From Craterostigma plantagineum (taxonomy: Eukaryota > Streptophyta > Magnoliopsida > Lamiales > Linderniaceae), in contig JAPQWV010001589.1 in assembly GCA_027422505.1 (NCBI GenBank), positions 1-64,000 on the forward strand: 64,000 nt of DNA, read 5' to 3'. A model generated the notes under the pieces. That model had not been told where the DNA came from. It saw nothing but the letters and a program-made list of their open reading frames with translations, and did not search any database. A program made the position numbers and the translations under genes. This document shows positions 31,535 to 43,495 of this stretch, piece after piece. Positions within the stretch are counted from its first letter, which is position 1; each line of letters starts with the position of its first letter.

Positions 31535-31736
31535 TTCTTATAACCGGGGAAAGCCGATGGTGAAACCCCGGGGCCGACCCACTACCTGCTAAGCAGGCCG
31601 ACCAGGTCAATCGCACATGTCTGTGCCCATGTGGGCAGGCTTAGGGAAATATCACAGGGATGAGATTCGAACCCAGGACCTCTGCCAACACGACCCTAAG
31701 CGCCTCAGCTTTACCAGTAGAGCCAAGCTTCATTGG
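31535..31736 (-). mobile_element. tRNA-derived SINE, full length, minus strand
   Basis: A 202-bp insertion inside M1 gag, flanked by a perfect 16-bp direct repeat. On the minus strand the head (right end) carries pol III box A TGGCTCTACTGG and, about 45 bp on, box B GGTTCGAATCTC, so it derives from a tRNA gene. The body has a self-complementary CCTGCTTAGCAGG and ends in a short A-rich tail at the left. SINEs encode nothing and use LINE machinery; either LINE type in the window shows that such machinery existed. A second member is at 41346-41495. Confidence 0.92.
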
Positions 31737-31752
31737 CTCGAAGTACTGCTTT
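31737..31752. repeat. Target site duplication of SINE, right copy
   Basis: CTCGAAGTACTGCTTT, identical to 31519-31534. Confidence 0.92.
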
Positions 31753-32960
31753 GTCATCATCTTAGCGACTAATGCCAGCTGTTTGCCTTCTTTGATCTCA
31801 GAGGGACATTCTGAATCAGATGTGTCTTCATCCTCTGAGAGCTTGGGAGCTTGATGTGCTTTTCCTTGCGTGAGCAGGAGCTCTTCTTCTTAGAAACTAG
31901 AGCTATGGAGTCCTCGGCCTGTTTGCCCTTTTGTTCCTTTTGTAACTCGCCTATGTCTTCTTCATGTTGTGCGAGGTTATCAAAAACAGCGTGAATATGC
32001 ATCTCGTCCAAGTCTTTATTTTGTCGGAGTTGGGTAGAGATCTTCTTCCAATCGGTGGGCAGTGCGGACGGGAACCGAATGTTCATCTCCATGTTAGTCT
32101 TTTTGATATCAATCTTCCTCATTTCGTTGAGAAGAGTGAGGTACCGCTGATAAAGATCGTGTAAGCTCTCCTCACTTTTGGCCTTGAAGGAGTCATATGC
32201 TGTGACTATGTTAGCCTTCTTAGCTTTAGCGCCGACTTTGGTTCTTTGCATCATCCGCTCCAGTTCATCCCACATCCCTTTAGGAGTTGGGATGCTATCT
32301 ATTGTCTATAGATATCATTAGGGAGGCCCTACATCAGTGTGTTCTTAGCAATAAGATCTGCTCTAGCTATTCTTTTCTCAGGTTCATCGTACTCACTGGG
32401 TAATTTTACTCGCCTAGTGGTTTCGATCGGAGGATCGTTCGAGCTATCACCTGGTTTATGTAAAATATTCTCGGTCCCTCATGAAGTGATTTGAGTAGAT
32501 CTTCTGCCTGATCTTTGAGTTCGATGAAATTTAAGAATCGACTTCTCCAAACTGTATATTCGCCACTTTTTAGAATTGGAGGACGATTATCATTTCCTAG
32601 AAAGTAGTTATTCGATCGAGAAAATAGCTACGTAGCACACTCGAACAAGTAATTAAACATGTTATGAAGCAAAATATATCTAATTTGATCAAATTCAGAA
32701 CATATTCAAACTGTTTATCGCATGAACAGTAACCACTAAATTCGATCGATTCTGCTAAATTGAAGTTCAAACAGCTACGAATCTAATCGCAATCAATGAA
32801 TATCACTAAAACATGCACAGGAACATCAAATTCAAACCAATGCGCAATTGAGCTATTAGATCAAAGTTTGAGATTCGCGCCAAACTGTTCTTCGATGGAA
32901 CAGTACCAAACTGAAATTTCGATCCAATTCTAACAATGTTCGATTCAAAACAGAACGAAT

Positions 32961-32975
32961 CTGCTCTGATACCAA
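32961..32975 (-). promoter_or_regulatory. Primer binding site (tRNA-iMet), M1
   Basis: The minus strand reads TTGGTATCAGAGCAG, one base inside the 5' LTR that starts at 32977. Confidence 0.9.
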
Positions 32976-32976
32976 T

Positions 32977-33359
32977 TGTTAGGTCATAATTTATCAACTC
33001 TATGATCCTAGGCATGCATTATGATGCAATAGATAAGAATTTTAGAAATTAAGATTTAGATCGAAAACCTTCATGAGGAGCGCCAGAGAGAGTTTCACTT
33101 AGAATGAGAAGATTTCTTGTGTTTCTCTCTCTAGAAATTGAATTGCAAGCCTTTCGAATCAATTTTCTAAAACTTCTCATTAAGCACAATGTTTGTACAA
33201 CTATTTATACCAAACATACTTGGTATAAATAACAAACTAAGTCCTAAACTCAGGACTATTACAATTTTTTTCTTGGGAAATAGAAAATAAAAAAAAATTA
33301 ATGCCCCAAATTACGAAGACAGCTAATTTAATAGATGCACAATTAACTCATATCCTACA
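32977..33359 (-). repeat. 5' LTR of SIRE copy M1
   Basis: 383 bp, TGTTAGGTC at the left and ATCCTACA at the right. It is homologous to the 352-bp LTR at 58062-58413 in the opposite orientation (shared CTCTATGATCCTAGGCA, AGAAATTGAATTGCAAGCCT and a TTTATACCAA.C block with TATA-like TATAAATA on the minus strand). LTRs this short are unusual for a SIRE-like pol. Confidence 0.85.
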
Positions 33360-34425
33360 TGACTATATATCAATTCCTCTTGTGAAACACCAAAAACGAG
33401 GAAGATACTAACACTAGTTCTGAAAAGCCTACTTTATGTTATATGCCTTCTATTATGAACAAAATAGCCGATTTACATTCTACTTTAGAAACAGAACGGA
33501 AGACTTTGAAGCTGAAAAGAATGCGCTTTTAACGGAGATTACTAATCTCAAAAGTTCTCGATTACAAAAAAAAATTTAAAGAAATATTATTTTCCTGTTT
33601 TACGATCACCTTTAAAAGAAAAATTACTTTTGAAGCAGGTTAAGAAAGAAAAAGAGCCTTTGATCTTTAATAGATCAAATATTCCTATTTTTATTGCCGT
33701 TATTTCTTCTTATTCTTTAAAGCCTATCAATTTAGAAGTACAAACATCGAAATTGGCTCTTTTCTAAGACGAAAAATAGACATTCTAGTCCAAAGAGCGT
33801 ATATTCGAGAAATGATCATTATTGTAGGGACATTAAGGAAGAAAATGCATTAACTTACCATGATCCTAATAATTCTCAAACGCATTTTCCTTCTACTCAT
33901 TATGTGAAAAATGTGCGTTCTCCATGTAGGAAATACGATACCTCTGCTTTACATTCTTATCATTCTATTTGTTCGTATTCTTACATGAAGTATCCAATCA
34001 AAGTCAAATGAGAAAAACATTTATTACGACTGGGTAATGAGAAGATCTTTAAAAATACACATTCTACGAGCTCATTTTTAAAAGCTGAACTTTCTTGGCC
34101 GTGTAAAATCATGCAAAAATGGATTCCTAAGTTGGATATCAAGTCACAGAGTCCAACTCAAAAATGGATTGTTAAGACTACTTCGACCGACTTAGGAGCA
34201 CAATCTAATTTTATACGTTTTGAGGCTAACTTGTTTTCTGCTAGTAAGGGAGGGCCCATGTGGCAATGGGTACCAAAGTCCCAATAGTTTTGCATATTTC
34301 CCTCATGTATGGTAAGCTGATGATAGTTGCTCCGCAAACATGATAAACGGCGAGCGGCAGAGCAGCTACATTAATTCCCCTGCCTACGCGAAAAACTCGG
34401 TGACAAAATTCCTTACTCATTTTTT
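33360..34425 (+). pseudogene. SIRE-type gag C-terminus and protease remnant, copy P0
   Basis: Plus-strand fragment corresponding to P1 46290-47440: the linker before gag's tail, a Lys/Glu-rich coil-like piece, the segment RGPMWQWVPKS (P1: RGPMFKWVPKA) and a badly decayed protease start. Stops and shifts throughout. It begins exactly at the outer end of the M1 LTR and ends near 34425 where the minus-strand M2 copy begins, so M1 may have inserted into it. Confidence 0.6.
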
Positions 34426-37400
34426 TCTAAAAAGTGCTGAATTTTAGGATACATCACAATGTAAGTATTTTTCTTTCTACGTTAGCTATCTTAGCGACCA
34501 AGTCAAAATTTTAGCGATCGAAGATCTTTTACGATGCAAACAGTGACTCAATCGAATTGAACTTCGATTGAAACTGTCTGTGATCGAAAAAGTTCTTCGA
34601 CTGTGTTAAACATTCAAAACCCAGTTTGGTCGAAACTTAAAATTTTGCTCTAAAACGCAGATAACCGAAGCAATATACTCCTCACGTGATCAGAAAACAC
34701 CGAAACTATCTTAAGTACAGATTTGAACCCAGATTAAACACATAAAATGGTAGTAATCACTGTATAACATAATCATGCGAAGGATCACAAAATATAGATG
34801 CAAATGGAGTTTAAACACACGCTATTCCCTAAAAATGTCAATTCTACCTTATAAAGTCGAAAATCAGTTGAAAAATTGAGGATTTTGAAAGATTTTGTTT
34901 TCGTCTTTTGACAAGGGTTTTTCGCGAGAGAAAAATTTTCGACTGATAAATTTTGCGATTAAGGATTTATGCGTGTATGTTAGGGATTTTCGACTGCAAA
35001 AGTTACTATTTCTAATTGGGCTCATCGGAAGTTTTCAGTTTGAAAATGATACAGGCCCAATTTTGAGTTTTCCGCTCGAGAAACTCGGATCGAAAATTTT
35101 CGTTAGATCCATATTTTATTTTCGCTCGACAATTTTGAAACAAAAAATTTGGTCCCAAATCAATTTTCGCTCGAGAAAATGCGATTAAAAATTACTAATT
35201 TTGCCCAACTTTTGCGATAGTAATTTTTTCTAATTTTTCAGATCGACTCTAATGTCAAGTAAAGGCCACATAATTGCTCCCCCTATTTATGAACATATAT
35301 GTACCTGGAATTTAACTGTGACACCTGGCTCCATAGTCAAATTTTGTATATCTGCAATACTTAGAGCAAAAATATCTAGAATGTTTGAGTTAATTTGGAA
35401 GCAATTTGTCTATTCAGGAGCCCCTGAAACGTTTTCAAGATAAGTTGGTTAAATTCAATTCACAAAACACGTTTACGATCAAAATATTTAACCATCCAAA
35501 TTTTGAACCATTGCCGTGCACTGAAAGTCGAGATTAATTCGTGAAGTCTTCCTCATTAATTCTACAACACTTAGAGAAAGATCATCAAAATAGTTTGGAG
35601 CTCAAGGCATAAATTTTTGTAAATGCTCCCCCTCAAATAGTGCACCAAAAATTGATGCATGAAAGCATATAGAATCAATTTCAAGTACCAAACATGTATT
35701 ACGCAATATAGACAATTTTTCCTAGATACATGGTCCCCTAATCATGTATTCAAATGTTGCATGAGGGTGTGAGCAAGAAATTCGCAGTTAATCAATTCCG
35801 CATAGATGCAAAGTAAGATTGCATATTAAAATGTGTGAAAAGTATTTATATATATAATTTTTTATTTGTTTTATTATATATATAATTATTATATTATATA
35901 CTAATTTTATTAATAATATGAGGTCAGATTATTTTGCTTCGATCATTTACCACGCCTAAAATTCACAAGACACTTGAAAGATTTTATGCCGTCAAGTCCC
36001 GTCAGCAAACTAAAGTCCTAAGTTCAAAGTAGGATCCATTTCGACAACTCTTACTAAGTTCGCTCTAGCGCTCATTTTTTGACTAAGGATTTTTATATTT
36101 ATGTCACTCAAGTCAACACAAGTCATATTAAGTCAATTTACCTGTGATCGAGGCCCTTTTAATCATATCACCGAGCGAGAGATCGTCGTTTTGAATTAAA
36201 GGGACTTTGAAGGCTTCAATTTAGTTATGACTAAGAAGGGAAGGGAACTTCTATGAAAAAGTGAGTTTTACGTCATCTTCCTTTCCTTCGTCGTTCTCCT
36301 CTTCTTCGGCATTTTTTTCTTTCGTCTTTTTGTCTTCTTCATCCTTTTATCTTTTGTAAATTTTCTGCACTTGCTCAAGCTAAATCCGCTTCTCTACGAG
36401 GCTGAGAGATTATCTAAGGCGAAGTTCTTCTTGTTGGTTCTCAGGCCGATACTGTGCTCCTTTTTCTCTTAATTACAAAAGAGGTTTCAGAGATTATCGA
36501 TTTGAAGAAGTTCACAGTTGTGGAATTCGAACCCGAGGCCGTGCTCCTGTTCTCGTTGTCTCGATATAGATCGGATTATCGTTGGAGGTTCACTTCGTGG
36601 TGCTCCTCTTTCCAGCCATTCTGATGAGTGTACGAGATTATCGATGGAGAACTTCACAGCAAGATCCATGCCCTTCTAAAGATTTTGAGATTGAGATAAT
36701 CGAGAGGTAGGTTCTTTTGGTATGTTTTTCTCTGTGCGTTGAGCATTCCTCGTGTGCGTTTTCCACCTTCTTCTGTCATCGTTTTCCTTTTCGTCTCATT
36801 TTTCTCCCCCTCCTTTCTCGATTGAACATCCCGCCGAAATTTTAGATTGTCCGTTGAAGGCTCAAAGCGTTTCCAAAAGAAGACAAGAAATTTGGAGAAG
36901 GCTCAAAATGGATGACTAGTGGCTATGTTGAAGGGTTGAAAATTATATAATTGGCCGAAAGAGGACTTTTCTAAATGCCCTAATCATCTTCCTAACGTTC
37001 TAACACAAGGCGATTATGAGACCAAGAATCACAAGTTAAGACAAGCAATGACTGCATGACTCACTCAAGAATAGATCCGTCGAGAAAAAAATAAAGGCTA
37101 GAAATCTCACTCATATAAAGTGGCTTTGTCTAGTTGAGCCTACGAAAGAACTTTAGACACAAGGATGCGACTTAAGATTGACAAAATTAAGCAATTAATC
37201 AATCGCATGTCAAGGAAATTCATACGTGACTTAGATCGAGCATCTTAAAGATATCGTCAGTTTCCTAATATTATACTTTATATGTATAGTATTTTTGGAT
37301 TTTTATTAGATTTTTGTATTTTATTATAATGAAAAATTTCACGCATGATATAGCATTAAAGTATAGAAAACACATAGCATAGAACATGTGAAAGAACATA

Positions 37401-37430
37401 GAAACACGTAAAGCACAGATTACGGAAGAT
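34426..37430 (-). other. M2 spacer downstream of RNase H: CGATCG-rich tract, minisatellite, purine tracts
   Basis: Three kilobases without a credible gene, inverted relative to P1 50750-53650. From 34490 to 35250 it is rich in TTCGATCGAAA-like palindromes. Polypurine-type motifs on the minus strand occur at 35275-35283 (AGGGGGAGC) and 35625-35634 (GAGGGGGAGC). About 36420-36670 holds degenerate tandem units (GAAGTTCAC...GATTATCG), the counterpart of 51376-51660. Confidence 0.7.
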
Positions 37431-39304
37431 TCAACATGCCTAATTTTCCGACAAGGAAATGGAACCGTTTTTCATCCAAAGCCTTGGAGAAAATGTCAGC
37501 TAGTTGATATTCTGTTTTCACAAAATACATGTCAATCGTGCCTTTTTCTATGTGATCTTATATAAAATGATCTTATATCTATGTGTTTTGTGCGTGAGTG
37601 GTGAACGGGATTACACGTAATCGCAATGGCACTTTGGCTATCGCTATAAATGGGTATATTATTTGAATTGTACCCATAGTCGTGAAGTTGAGTCCGTATC
37701 CATAGCATTTGCGAGCAACAGCTGGCAGCCACGACATATTCAGCATTTGAGGTAGCGCAGAATCCGCTTAACCGCAACCATGTGAGATTCTTTAGGATCA
37801 GCTTGGCAACGGGCACATAGGCAAGTGGCAAACATAATATACGGCCGGTTTGAGGTGAGATAGAGAAGAGAGCCAATTATGCTGCGATAAAGTGTGATAT
37901 CGACCGCTTTTCCAATGGGATCGCCATCCAACCTGCAGCTTGTTGACATAGGAGTGCTGAGAGGCTTGCTCTGATCCTGATGGAACTTCTTCAGATATCC
38001 TTGATGTATTTAGTCTGACTTATGAAGATGACATCTTCGAGCTGCCTAACTTGGAGTCCCAAGAAGAATTGCATCTCTCCCATGTGACTCATTTCAATTT
38101 GCTCTTCATCAAATCTCCAACCTCTTGCATAGCCGTGGATTTGTTGATCCGAAGATAATGTCGTCTACATAAACTTGGACGATCATCAAGTCTTTGTCTT
38201 GCCATTTTATGAAGAGCGGATGAACCTAGATTTCACGAGGAAATCGCTCAGGACATCATACCAAGCACGTGAGGCTTGTTTTAGTCCGTAGAGAGCTTTG
38301 TCCAATCGATAGACGTGATCGAGATGTTCTTGATCAACAAAGCCTTCTGGCTGAGCAACATAGACTTCCTTCTTTAACACGCCGATGAGGAAAGCGATCT
38401 TGACATCCATTTGATAGACTTTGCAGTCTTTGTGAGCTGCATAAGTCAAGAAAAGGTGGATGACTTCGATTCGGGCAACATGAGCATAGGTCTCATCGTA
38501 ATCAACGCCTTTCTGTTGATTGTATCCCTTCGCAGCCAGCCTTGCTTTGTTCTGGATAGTGCCATCTTCATTCTTTTTATTCTTAAACACCCATTTCGTT
38601 CCGATAATGGTTTTACCAGGCGGACGGGGGTACTAAAGTCCACACTTGAAGACGCTCGAATTGGTTGATCTCATCTTGCATAACTATCACCCAATCCGGG
38701 TCTTTTAGTGTGTCTGCTACCTTGGTTGGCTCAATTTGGCTCAAGAAGCAGCCGAAGAGACTGTGCTGATGTCTTGTCCTTACGCCACTCGAAAGATCAC
38801 CAATAATCTGATCAATATGTGCCCGAGTCCACTTTCGCTCATGTGGCATGGCTGTAGTAGATGCATCAGCCATTTGTGGACCGAGATTTCCAAGAATTTC
38901 AGGTTGTTCATTAGGTTGAGGTACGTCTGATTCTTCACTTGAATTGAGCGATTCTGATAAGACTTCCTCATTGACTGTGGTAGGTTCTTCAGTGACCTGT
39001 GGTAATTCTGAGTCGGGTGAGGTGGGGACATTTGAAGAGCTTGGGACATCAGCCTCGTCGAGTGGGAATCCACTAAAGGTGTATCGTTAATAGTGCCTGG
39101 ACGATATATGGGCTCAAAGAGAGAGTACAAGTCCTCCAACGCAAGTCTCAGAGCTTCTTTCGATGTTGAGTGATGAGTTGTTGCCATCTCTTGTTGGTTT
39201 TGTGCCAACACACAAGTGAATACGGGTTCTGAACTATTGTATTCAGAAGCCATCTGGTTAGGTACGTGTCCTGAACTGAGGTGTGCAGGAGCCATTTCTA
39301 CCAC
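37430..39304 (-). pseudogene. SIRE-type reverse transcriptase and RNase H of M2, broken
   Basis: RT begins after an acidic linker (38780-39304). The frame at 38613-38873 has the N-terminus ([26 protein letters not shown]) and 38207-38590 has [46 protein letters not shown] and [21 protein letters not shown]. Catalytic YVDDIIFGST is at about 38180 in a further frame. RNase H pieces at 37532-37949 include SRPYIMFATCLCARCQADP, AEYVVAASCCSQMLW and [28 protein letters not shown] and AASCCSQ-type motifs are characteristic of the SIRE/Maximus lineage. Several frameshifts and an internal deletion in RNase H inactivate it. Confidence 0.87.
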
Positions 39305-39419
39305 TTCGTGGACAGTGACATTATAGCTTTCTTTGATTGAACTGTTGGACTTGGGGTATACTCGATGCGCCTTTGAAGTTGATGAATACCCAACAAATGT
39401 GGCTTCGAATGCTTAAGGG

Positions 39420-40450
39420 TCGAATTTAGCACGTTGCCCTCTGTTGTTCGCCACAAAGCACTTGCACCCGAAGACCTTGAAGAAGGAAATATTGGGTACT
39501 CGCTTGTTTATTATTTTGTACGGAGTCTTATCGAAGCGCTTGTGAACCACCGTCCTGTATTCACTGCTTCAGCCTCAAGGAAGTGTGGGACGCCAGAATG
39601 AATCAGCATTGTTCGTGCGGCTTCCACTAGAGTTCTGTTTTTCATTTCAACGACACCATTTTGTTCAGGCCTGTTGGCGGCTGTGAATTGCTGACTAATC
39701 CCATGTTTTGAGCACTGAGGGGCTTGTTCTTTAACTCAGTGCCATTATCCGTTTTGATGACTTGAAAGGTTTGTAGCAGCAAATTCTGAGTAGCGTTCAC
39801 AAAACTAATTATCAAGTCCCTGTCTCATCCTTAGTTCGGAGGAACTTTGTCCATGTGTAGCGAGAGTAGTCATCAACATAATTAGCACGCATTTGTGCCC
39901 CACTTGTGTTAGCATAGGTTCACAGAGGTCCATACGTAGCAATTCCAAAGGACGTGAAGTAGAGGCAACTAGTTTGACGTGATGAGACGCTCGCTTCATT
40001 TTTCATTGATAGTCTTTGAAGAGCTTTGACGTTTAGATGAGACACCCGTTGATGCCATAAGTTGTTCCTCTGAATTGTAGTCTGGGAGATGAGGCAAACA
40101 GCAGTCGTGGTCCGCACGGACGTCAGGTTAATCGTGTAAAGATTGGATTTCCGAAGTCCTTGGAGGAGTTCATTGTTCTGACTGTCCAATGTTCTGCACC
40201 GATCAGAAAGACCACCCGGAATCCTTTATCACAGAATTGGCCTATACTGAAAAAGTTATGGCGGAGACCTCCGACGTAAGAGACATCTTTGATTGTCATA
40301 TTTCTAGAAATGTCCCCTAATCCTAGAGTGGGGGCTGAGTCGTTGTTCCCGAATCTGACTTTTCCATTTGGTCGGTCTTTGTAGTTGCTCAGCAGCTCTT
40401 GTATTCCCGTCATGTGTGTGGAGCAACCAGGGTCAAGGTACTACACATGA
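39420..40450 (-). pseudogene. SIRE-type protease and integrase of M2, broken
   Basis: The protease region at 40123-40450 reads, just before MTGIQELLSNY, a decayed active site DPGCS in place of DSGCS, so the catalytic Ser-Gly motif is altered. It continues with NMTIKDVSYVGGLRHNFFSIGQFCDKGF. Integrase follows at 39805-40189 (LWHQRVSHLNVKALQRLS for the zinc-binding His residues, MDLCEPM carrying the first catalytic Asp), and 39420-39800 holds fragments of the core and C-terminus in other frames. The zinc-finger Cys pair is interrupted by deletion between 40020 and 39990. Confidence 0.82.
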
Positions 40451-41345
40451 TGGATCTGCAAAAACAAATTTAAAGAGCTTTAGGTACCCACTTATAAATA
40501 GGTCCTCTCAGATTAGCAGATTTCTTCTTAGGTTCAGATATGGTTCCTAAACTAGTGTTAGTAGGAGCTTTAACAATTCAAGTCAATCGCGAAGGAGTTG
40601 AGTTGGGTTTGCCCTTCGAAGACATTTTTGGCTTTCGTCTTTTTAGGCGGGGATTTAAGAATCCATTTAGGTTGAACCTTGCAGGGAAGATTAACTTCAG
40701 CTCGGACAAATGCTGTAGTAGGCTTGAGCGTGGGAAAGATCTTTTCATTGGATAGTCTCCTAAGGTGCTTGGGGGATTCGATCTTAACGGGATACCTTAT
40801 GTGAGAACAAACATGAATAGTGCCATATGCTTTCTTTATGGCTGGATCTTGTTTCCTACTGATCTTCCTAGGGTATTTGTTTTAGAATGATTAATTTTTA
40901 TTGCTGAAGTAGAGCCAGTTTCGAAATTAGTGCTTCTAAAAGTGATTGGCTGAAGAGAACATGTAGAAATAATTATTTGAACAGAAAAAACAGCTCTTTT
41001 ATTTCTACGAGTGTCTTTTATTTGTACAGAAGGAGAAATTTTCTTAGATGCATTCAAATCTACGGGCTCCTTCTCTATTTTTAAACTAGACACTCCCGCC
41101 TTCGACTCTAATACTCGCACTACGCTCCCTGTAGACGTAAGCGAAACGTTAGAATTTTTTAAAGTGTCATTCTTAATTTTCTGATCTTTCGAAGGCGTTT
41201 TTTTCTTTCTTCACGCTTTTCAGAATGATATTTTCAGTTGAGGGAGATGCGTGAGAAATGGCTTGAGGGATGGAGGAAGCTTTGAGATTTTCCATCTCTT
41301 TTAGGAATTTTTTTCTTTTTAGCTTCAAATTCTTTTTTTTTTTCA

Positions 41346-41495
41346 AAATCTCATCCCTGTGACATTTTCCTAAGCCTGCCACATGGGCCCAGACATGTCC
41401 GATTGACCTGGTCGGCCTGCTTAGCAGGTAGTGGGTCGGCCCCGGGGTTTCACCATCGGCATTCCCCGTTTACCAAAAAAAAAAACAAAAACAAA
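41346..41495 (+). mobile_element. SINE, 5'-truncated, plus strand (same family as 31535-31736)
   Basis: About 150 bp homologous to the 3' two thirds of the minus-strand SINE: AATCTCATCCCTGTGA (starting inside box B), CCTGCTTAGCAGGTAGTGGG, CCCCGGGGTTTCACCATCGGC, ending in an A-rich tail (AAAAAAAAAAACAAAAACAAA). It interrupts a TCTCTCTTTCTTTTT tract of M2 gag. No clear target duplication because the flanks are simple T/C sequence. Confidence 0.85.
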
Positions 41496-41598
41496 TCTCT
41501 CTTTCTTTTTCTAAAGAAGCTCTTAACTCTTCTATTTTCCTTATAATAGGGGTATATAGAGAAATTTTCAGAATGATGAGATTGAGCTTCCTTATTAT

Positions 41599-41834
41599 TA
41601 GAATGATATTCAAGAACTTGAACTGATTAAAGGCACCAACCCTTGGGAAGATTTCCAGTGTCGTTGCTTTGATTCAGTTCGTCATAGCAAAAGGGGATTT
41701 CAGCCTTGGTTTTGGCTAGAATGATATTCAAGAACTTGAACTGATTCAAGGCTCCACCTTGGGAAGATTCCAGTGTCGTTGCTTTGATTCAGTTCGTCAT
41801 AGCAAAAGGGGATTTCAGTCTTGGTTTTGGCTTT
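41599..41834. repeat. 118-bp tandem duplication in M2 gag
   Basis: Two copies starting at 41599 and 41717 (TAGAATGATATTCAAGAACT and onward, ending TTTTGGCT), differing by a few bases and a small indel. M1 and P1 have a single copy, so this is a local duplication in M2. Confidence 0.85.
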
Positions 41835-43495
41835 TCTCTTGGCTTCTTCTATTCATAGGTTTCCTTTTCCCCAGTAAAAGCCATGAGAGAGGTTAGTTTG
41901 AGACTCATGTATTTGACATCGTAGAGTTGTTTACAGTCAACTTTCTTTAAGTGACATGGATTCTCAAAACCTAAGCCATACTTATAATCATAATATTCTA
42001 AGTCCTTGGGCTGATTAAAAAATATAGTCTATTCAGATTGTCCCTTCTTTACTATAAGATCATCTTATTTAATTTTAGTGTATAATTTCTTACGCTCTTC
42101 TCCTAATAGAGCAAAGTTGTTTTCTACCGTCAATTTTGGCGGCTTTACAGGCATCTAGGTCTTTCCTAAGTTCACGAACCTTAGTATTAGATTCATCTAA
42201 TTCAGCTTCTAGGTTGGTGATCCTAGTAGTCACTTCTGTTAACCTACAATTGAGGTTAGCTTTCTCATTGAGATTTTAACTAAGCAATTATAGTTATTTT
42301 CTAGCATGTCTTCTAATTCTTTAACTTTTAAATCATGTTGCCTTATCTGAGGCTTTGTAGTCTCAATGTAATGTAGGCTCTTAGTAAGTTCTTCTATTTT
42401 GAATTAGAGCACCTAAGTTCTGATTCGAGACTAGAAATTTTCTCCTGAGATTTAGCTAGTTTTCTTCTCTACTTCTTTTACGCTTTTCTGCTCATGTTTC
42501 ATGTTAGTGTATGCTAATTGATACGATTCTAACATGGTCAAATAATGTGGAAGGAGAACTACCTCCTCAGAAGATTCGGATGCTTGGTCTTCGCTCCGTC
42601 GGTTTGAGGTTTCAGCGTCAGAATGCTCGTCCAGTGGGCCTTAGGGCGTGAGCTAGACGTGTCCTCGAGCCAGTGGTCTTGTTATGCCATTAAACTACTC
42701 CAGCTTTCTTCTGCTTTGTGAGTTGAAGCTTCTTGGAGTAGTAGTTAGTGTCTCTCTTCTTTGGAAGAGTGCATTCTCTGGCATAATGACCAGGTTTCCC
42801 GCAGTTAAAGCACTTGGTCGGTTCTTTTGGCTATTTTGAACTTCGAAGACTCAGGTGCATGTTCTTTGTTCCTTGAGCTCCAGGTCCGAAGTCGATTGCT
42901 GATGATGAGGACTTCTTTTGAAGCATTGTCTTGCTCATCATTTCCCGATTAACGCCAACTGCTTTCCCAGCACTTTCATGTTAGGCTTCATGTCTGAATC
43001 TGATTCATCTTCAGACTCTGAGGGGTAGGAGGCTTAATGATCTTTTCTTTTGTGGTTTTGAGCTTCTCTTCTCTGAGACAGGGCAACCGAGTCGTCGATA
43101 AGTTTGCCCTATGCTCTTTTCTGAATCTCGCTTATGTCTTCCTCGTGCTGTGCGAGGTTGTCGTACATGGCGTGGATATCCAACTCCTCAAGGTCTTGTC
43201 GGATTTGAGCGGATATCTTTTTCCATTCTGAGGACAGAGATGAAAGAATCGTATGTTAGTTTCCATGTTTGTCTTCATGATTTCTAGTTTCCTAATCTCA
43301 TTTAGGAGTGTGAGATATCTCTGATAAAGATCATGTAAGCACTCCTCGAGTATAGCTCTAAAGGAATCGTAGGCTGTGAGAATATTTGCCTTCTTGGCCT
43401 TGATGTCGACTTCTGTTCATTGCATCATCTTATGCAGCTCATCCCACATTCCTTAGCTGTTGGAATGCTGTTTAGCTGCCGATAGATGTCGTTCT

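Larger units (their letters stand above)
29723..32600 (-). pseudogene. SIRE-type gag of M1, broken, with coiled-coil extension
   Basis: N-terminal part near 32590 reads LGNDNRPPIL and EYTVWRSRFLNFIELKD. The capsid (UBN2-like) frame 31769-32275 has MWDELERMMQRTKVGAKAKKAN and LYQRYLTLLNEMRKIDI. The zinc-knuckle remnant lies near 31400, then an acidic/serine-rich segment (VALMAEQDHWLEDSSDSN) and a heptad-like coiled-coil region in several frames. The C-terminal part at 29661-30158 is Lys/Ser-rich. A very long gag with a coiled-coil tail is typical of sireviruses. Many stops and shifts, plus the SINE insertion, inactivate it. Confidence 0.8.
29723..33359 (-). mobile_element. SIRE-lineage copia copy M1: 5' LTR, leader and gag, minus strand
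   Basis: Reads leftwards from a 383-bp LTR (32977-33359), a tRNA-iMet primer site (32961-32975), an untranslated leader (about 32600-32960) and a long, broken gag, and is cut at 29722 where the LINE fragment begins. Its pol is missing. A SINE sits inside gag (31535-31736). Assignment to SIRE follows from shared gag sequence with P1, whose pol shows SIRE-type motifs. Confidence 0.85.
34426..43495 (-). mobile_element. SIRE-lineage copia copy M2, truncated at both ends, minus strand
   Basis: Reads leftwards: gag (43495-40460), protease and integrase (40450-39420), RT and RNase H (39304-37430), then the AT-rich spacer (37430-34426) matching P1 50750 to about 53650. Both LTRs, the leader, the gag N-terminus and the 3' ORF are missing. 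At 43495 it abuts the leader of P1 head to head. A SINE (41346-41495) and a 118-bp tandem duplication lie in gag. Confidence 0.85.
40460..43495 (-). pseudogene. SIRE-type gag of M2, broken
   Basis: Minus-strand gag lacking its N-terminus. The capsid region lies at 43050-43460 (equivalents of RMMQ, LYQRYLTLL and the LAQHEEDI segment in disrupted frames). The zinc-knuckle remnant is near 42800 (CFNCGKPGHYARECTL-like). The acidic/serine segment and coiled-coil region follow to about 42000, and the Lys-rich tail runs down to 40836-41382 (MENLKASSIPQAISHASPS, KISPSVQIKDTRRNKRAVFS). Multiple stops, a SINE and a tandem duplication occur within it. Confidence 0.78.

Noticed and set aside
31660..31736. 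A tRNA gene on the minus strand
   Set aside because: Box A and box B are present but the segment is the head of a SINE with a target duplication; I see no acceptor stem.
34895..35188. 97-codon plus-strand frame in the M2 spacer
   Set aside because: Lies in the CGATCG-rich palindromic tract; composition explains the open frame, and P1 has no equivalent ORF.
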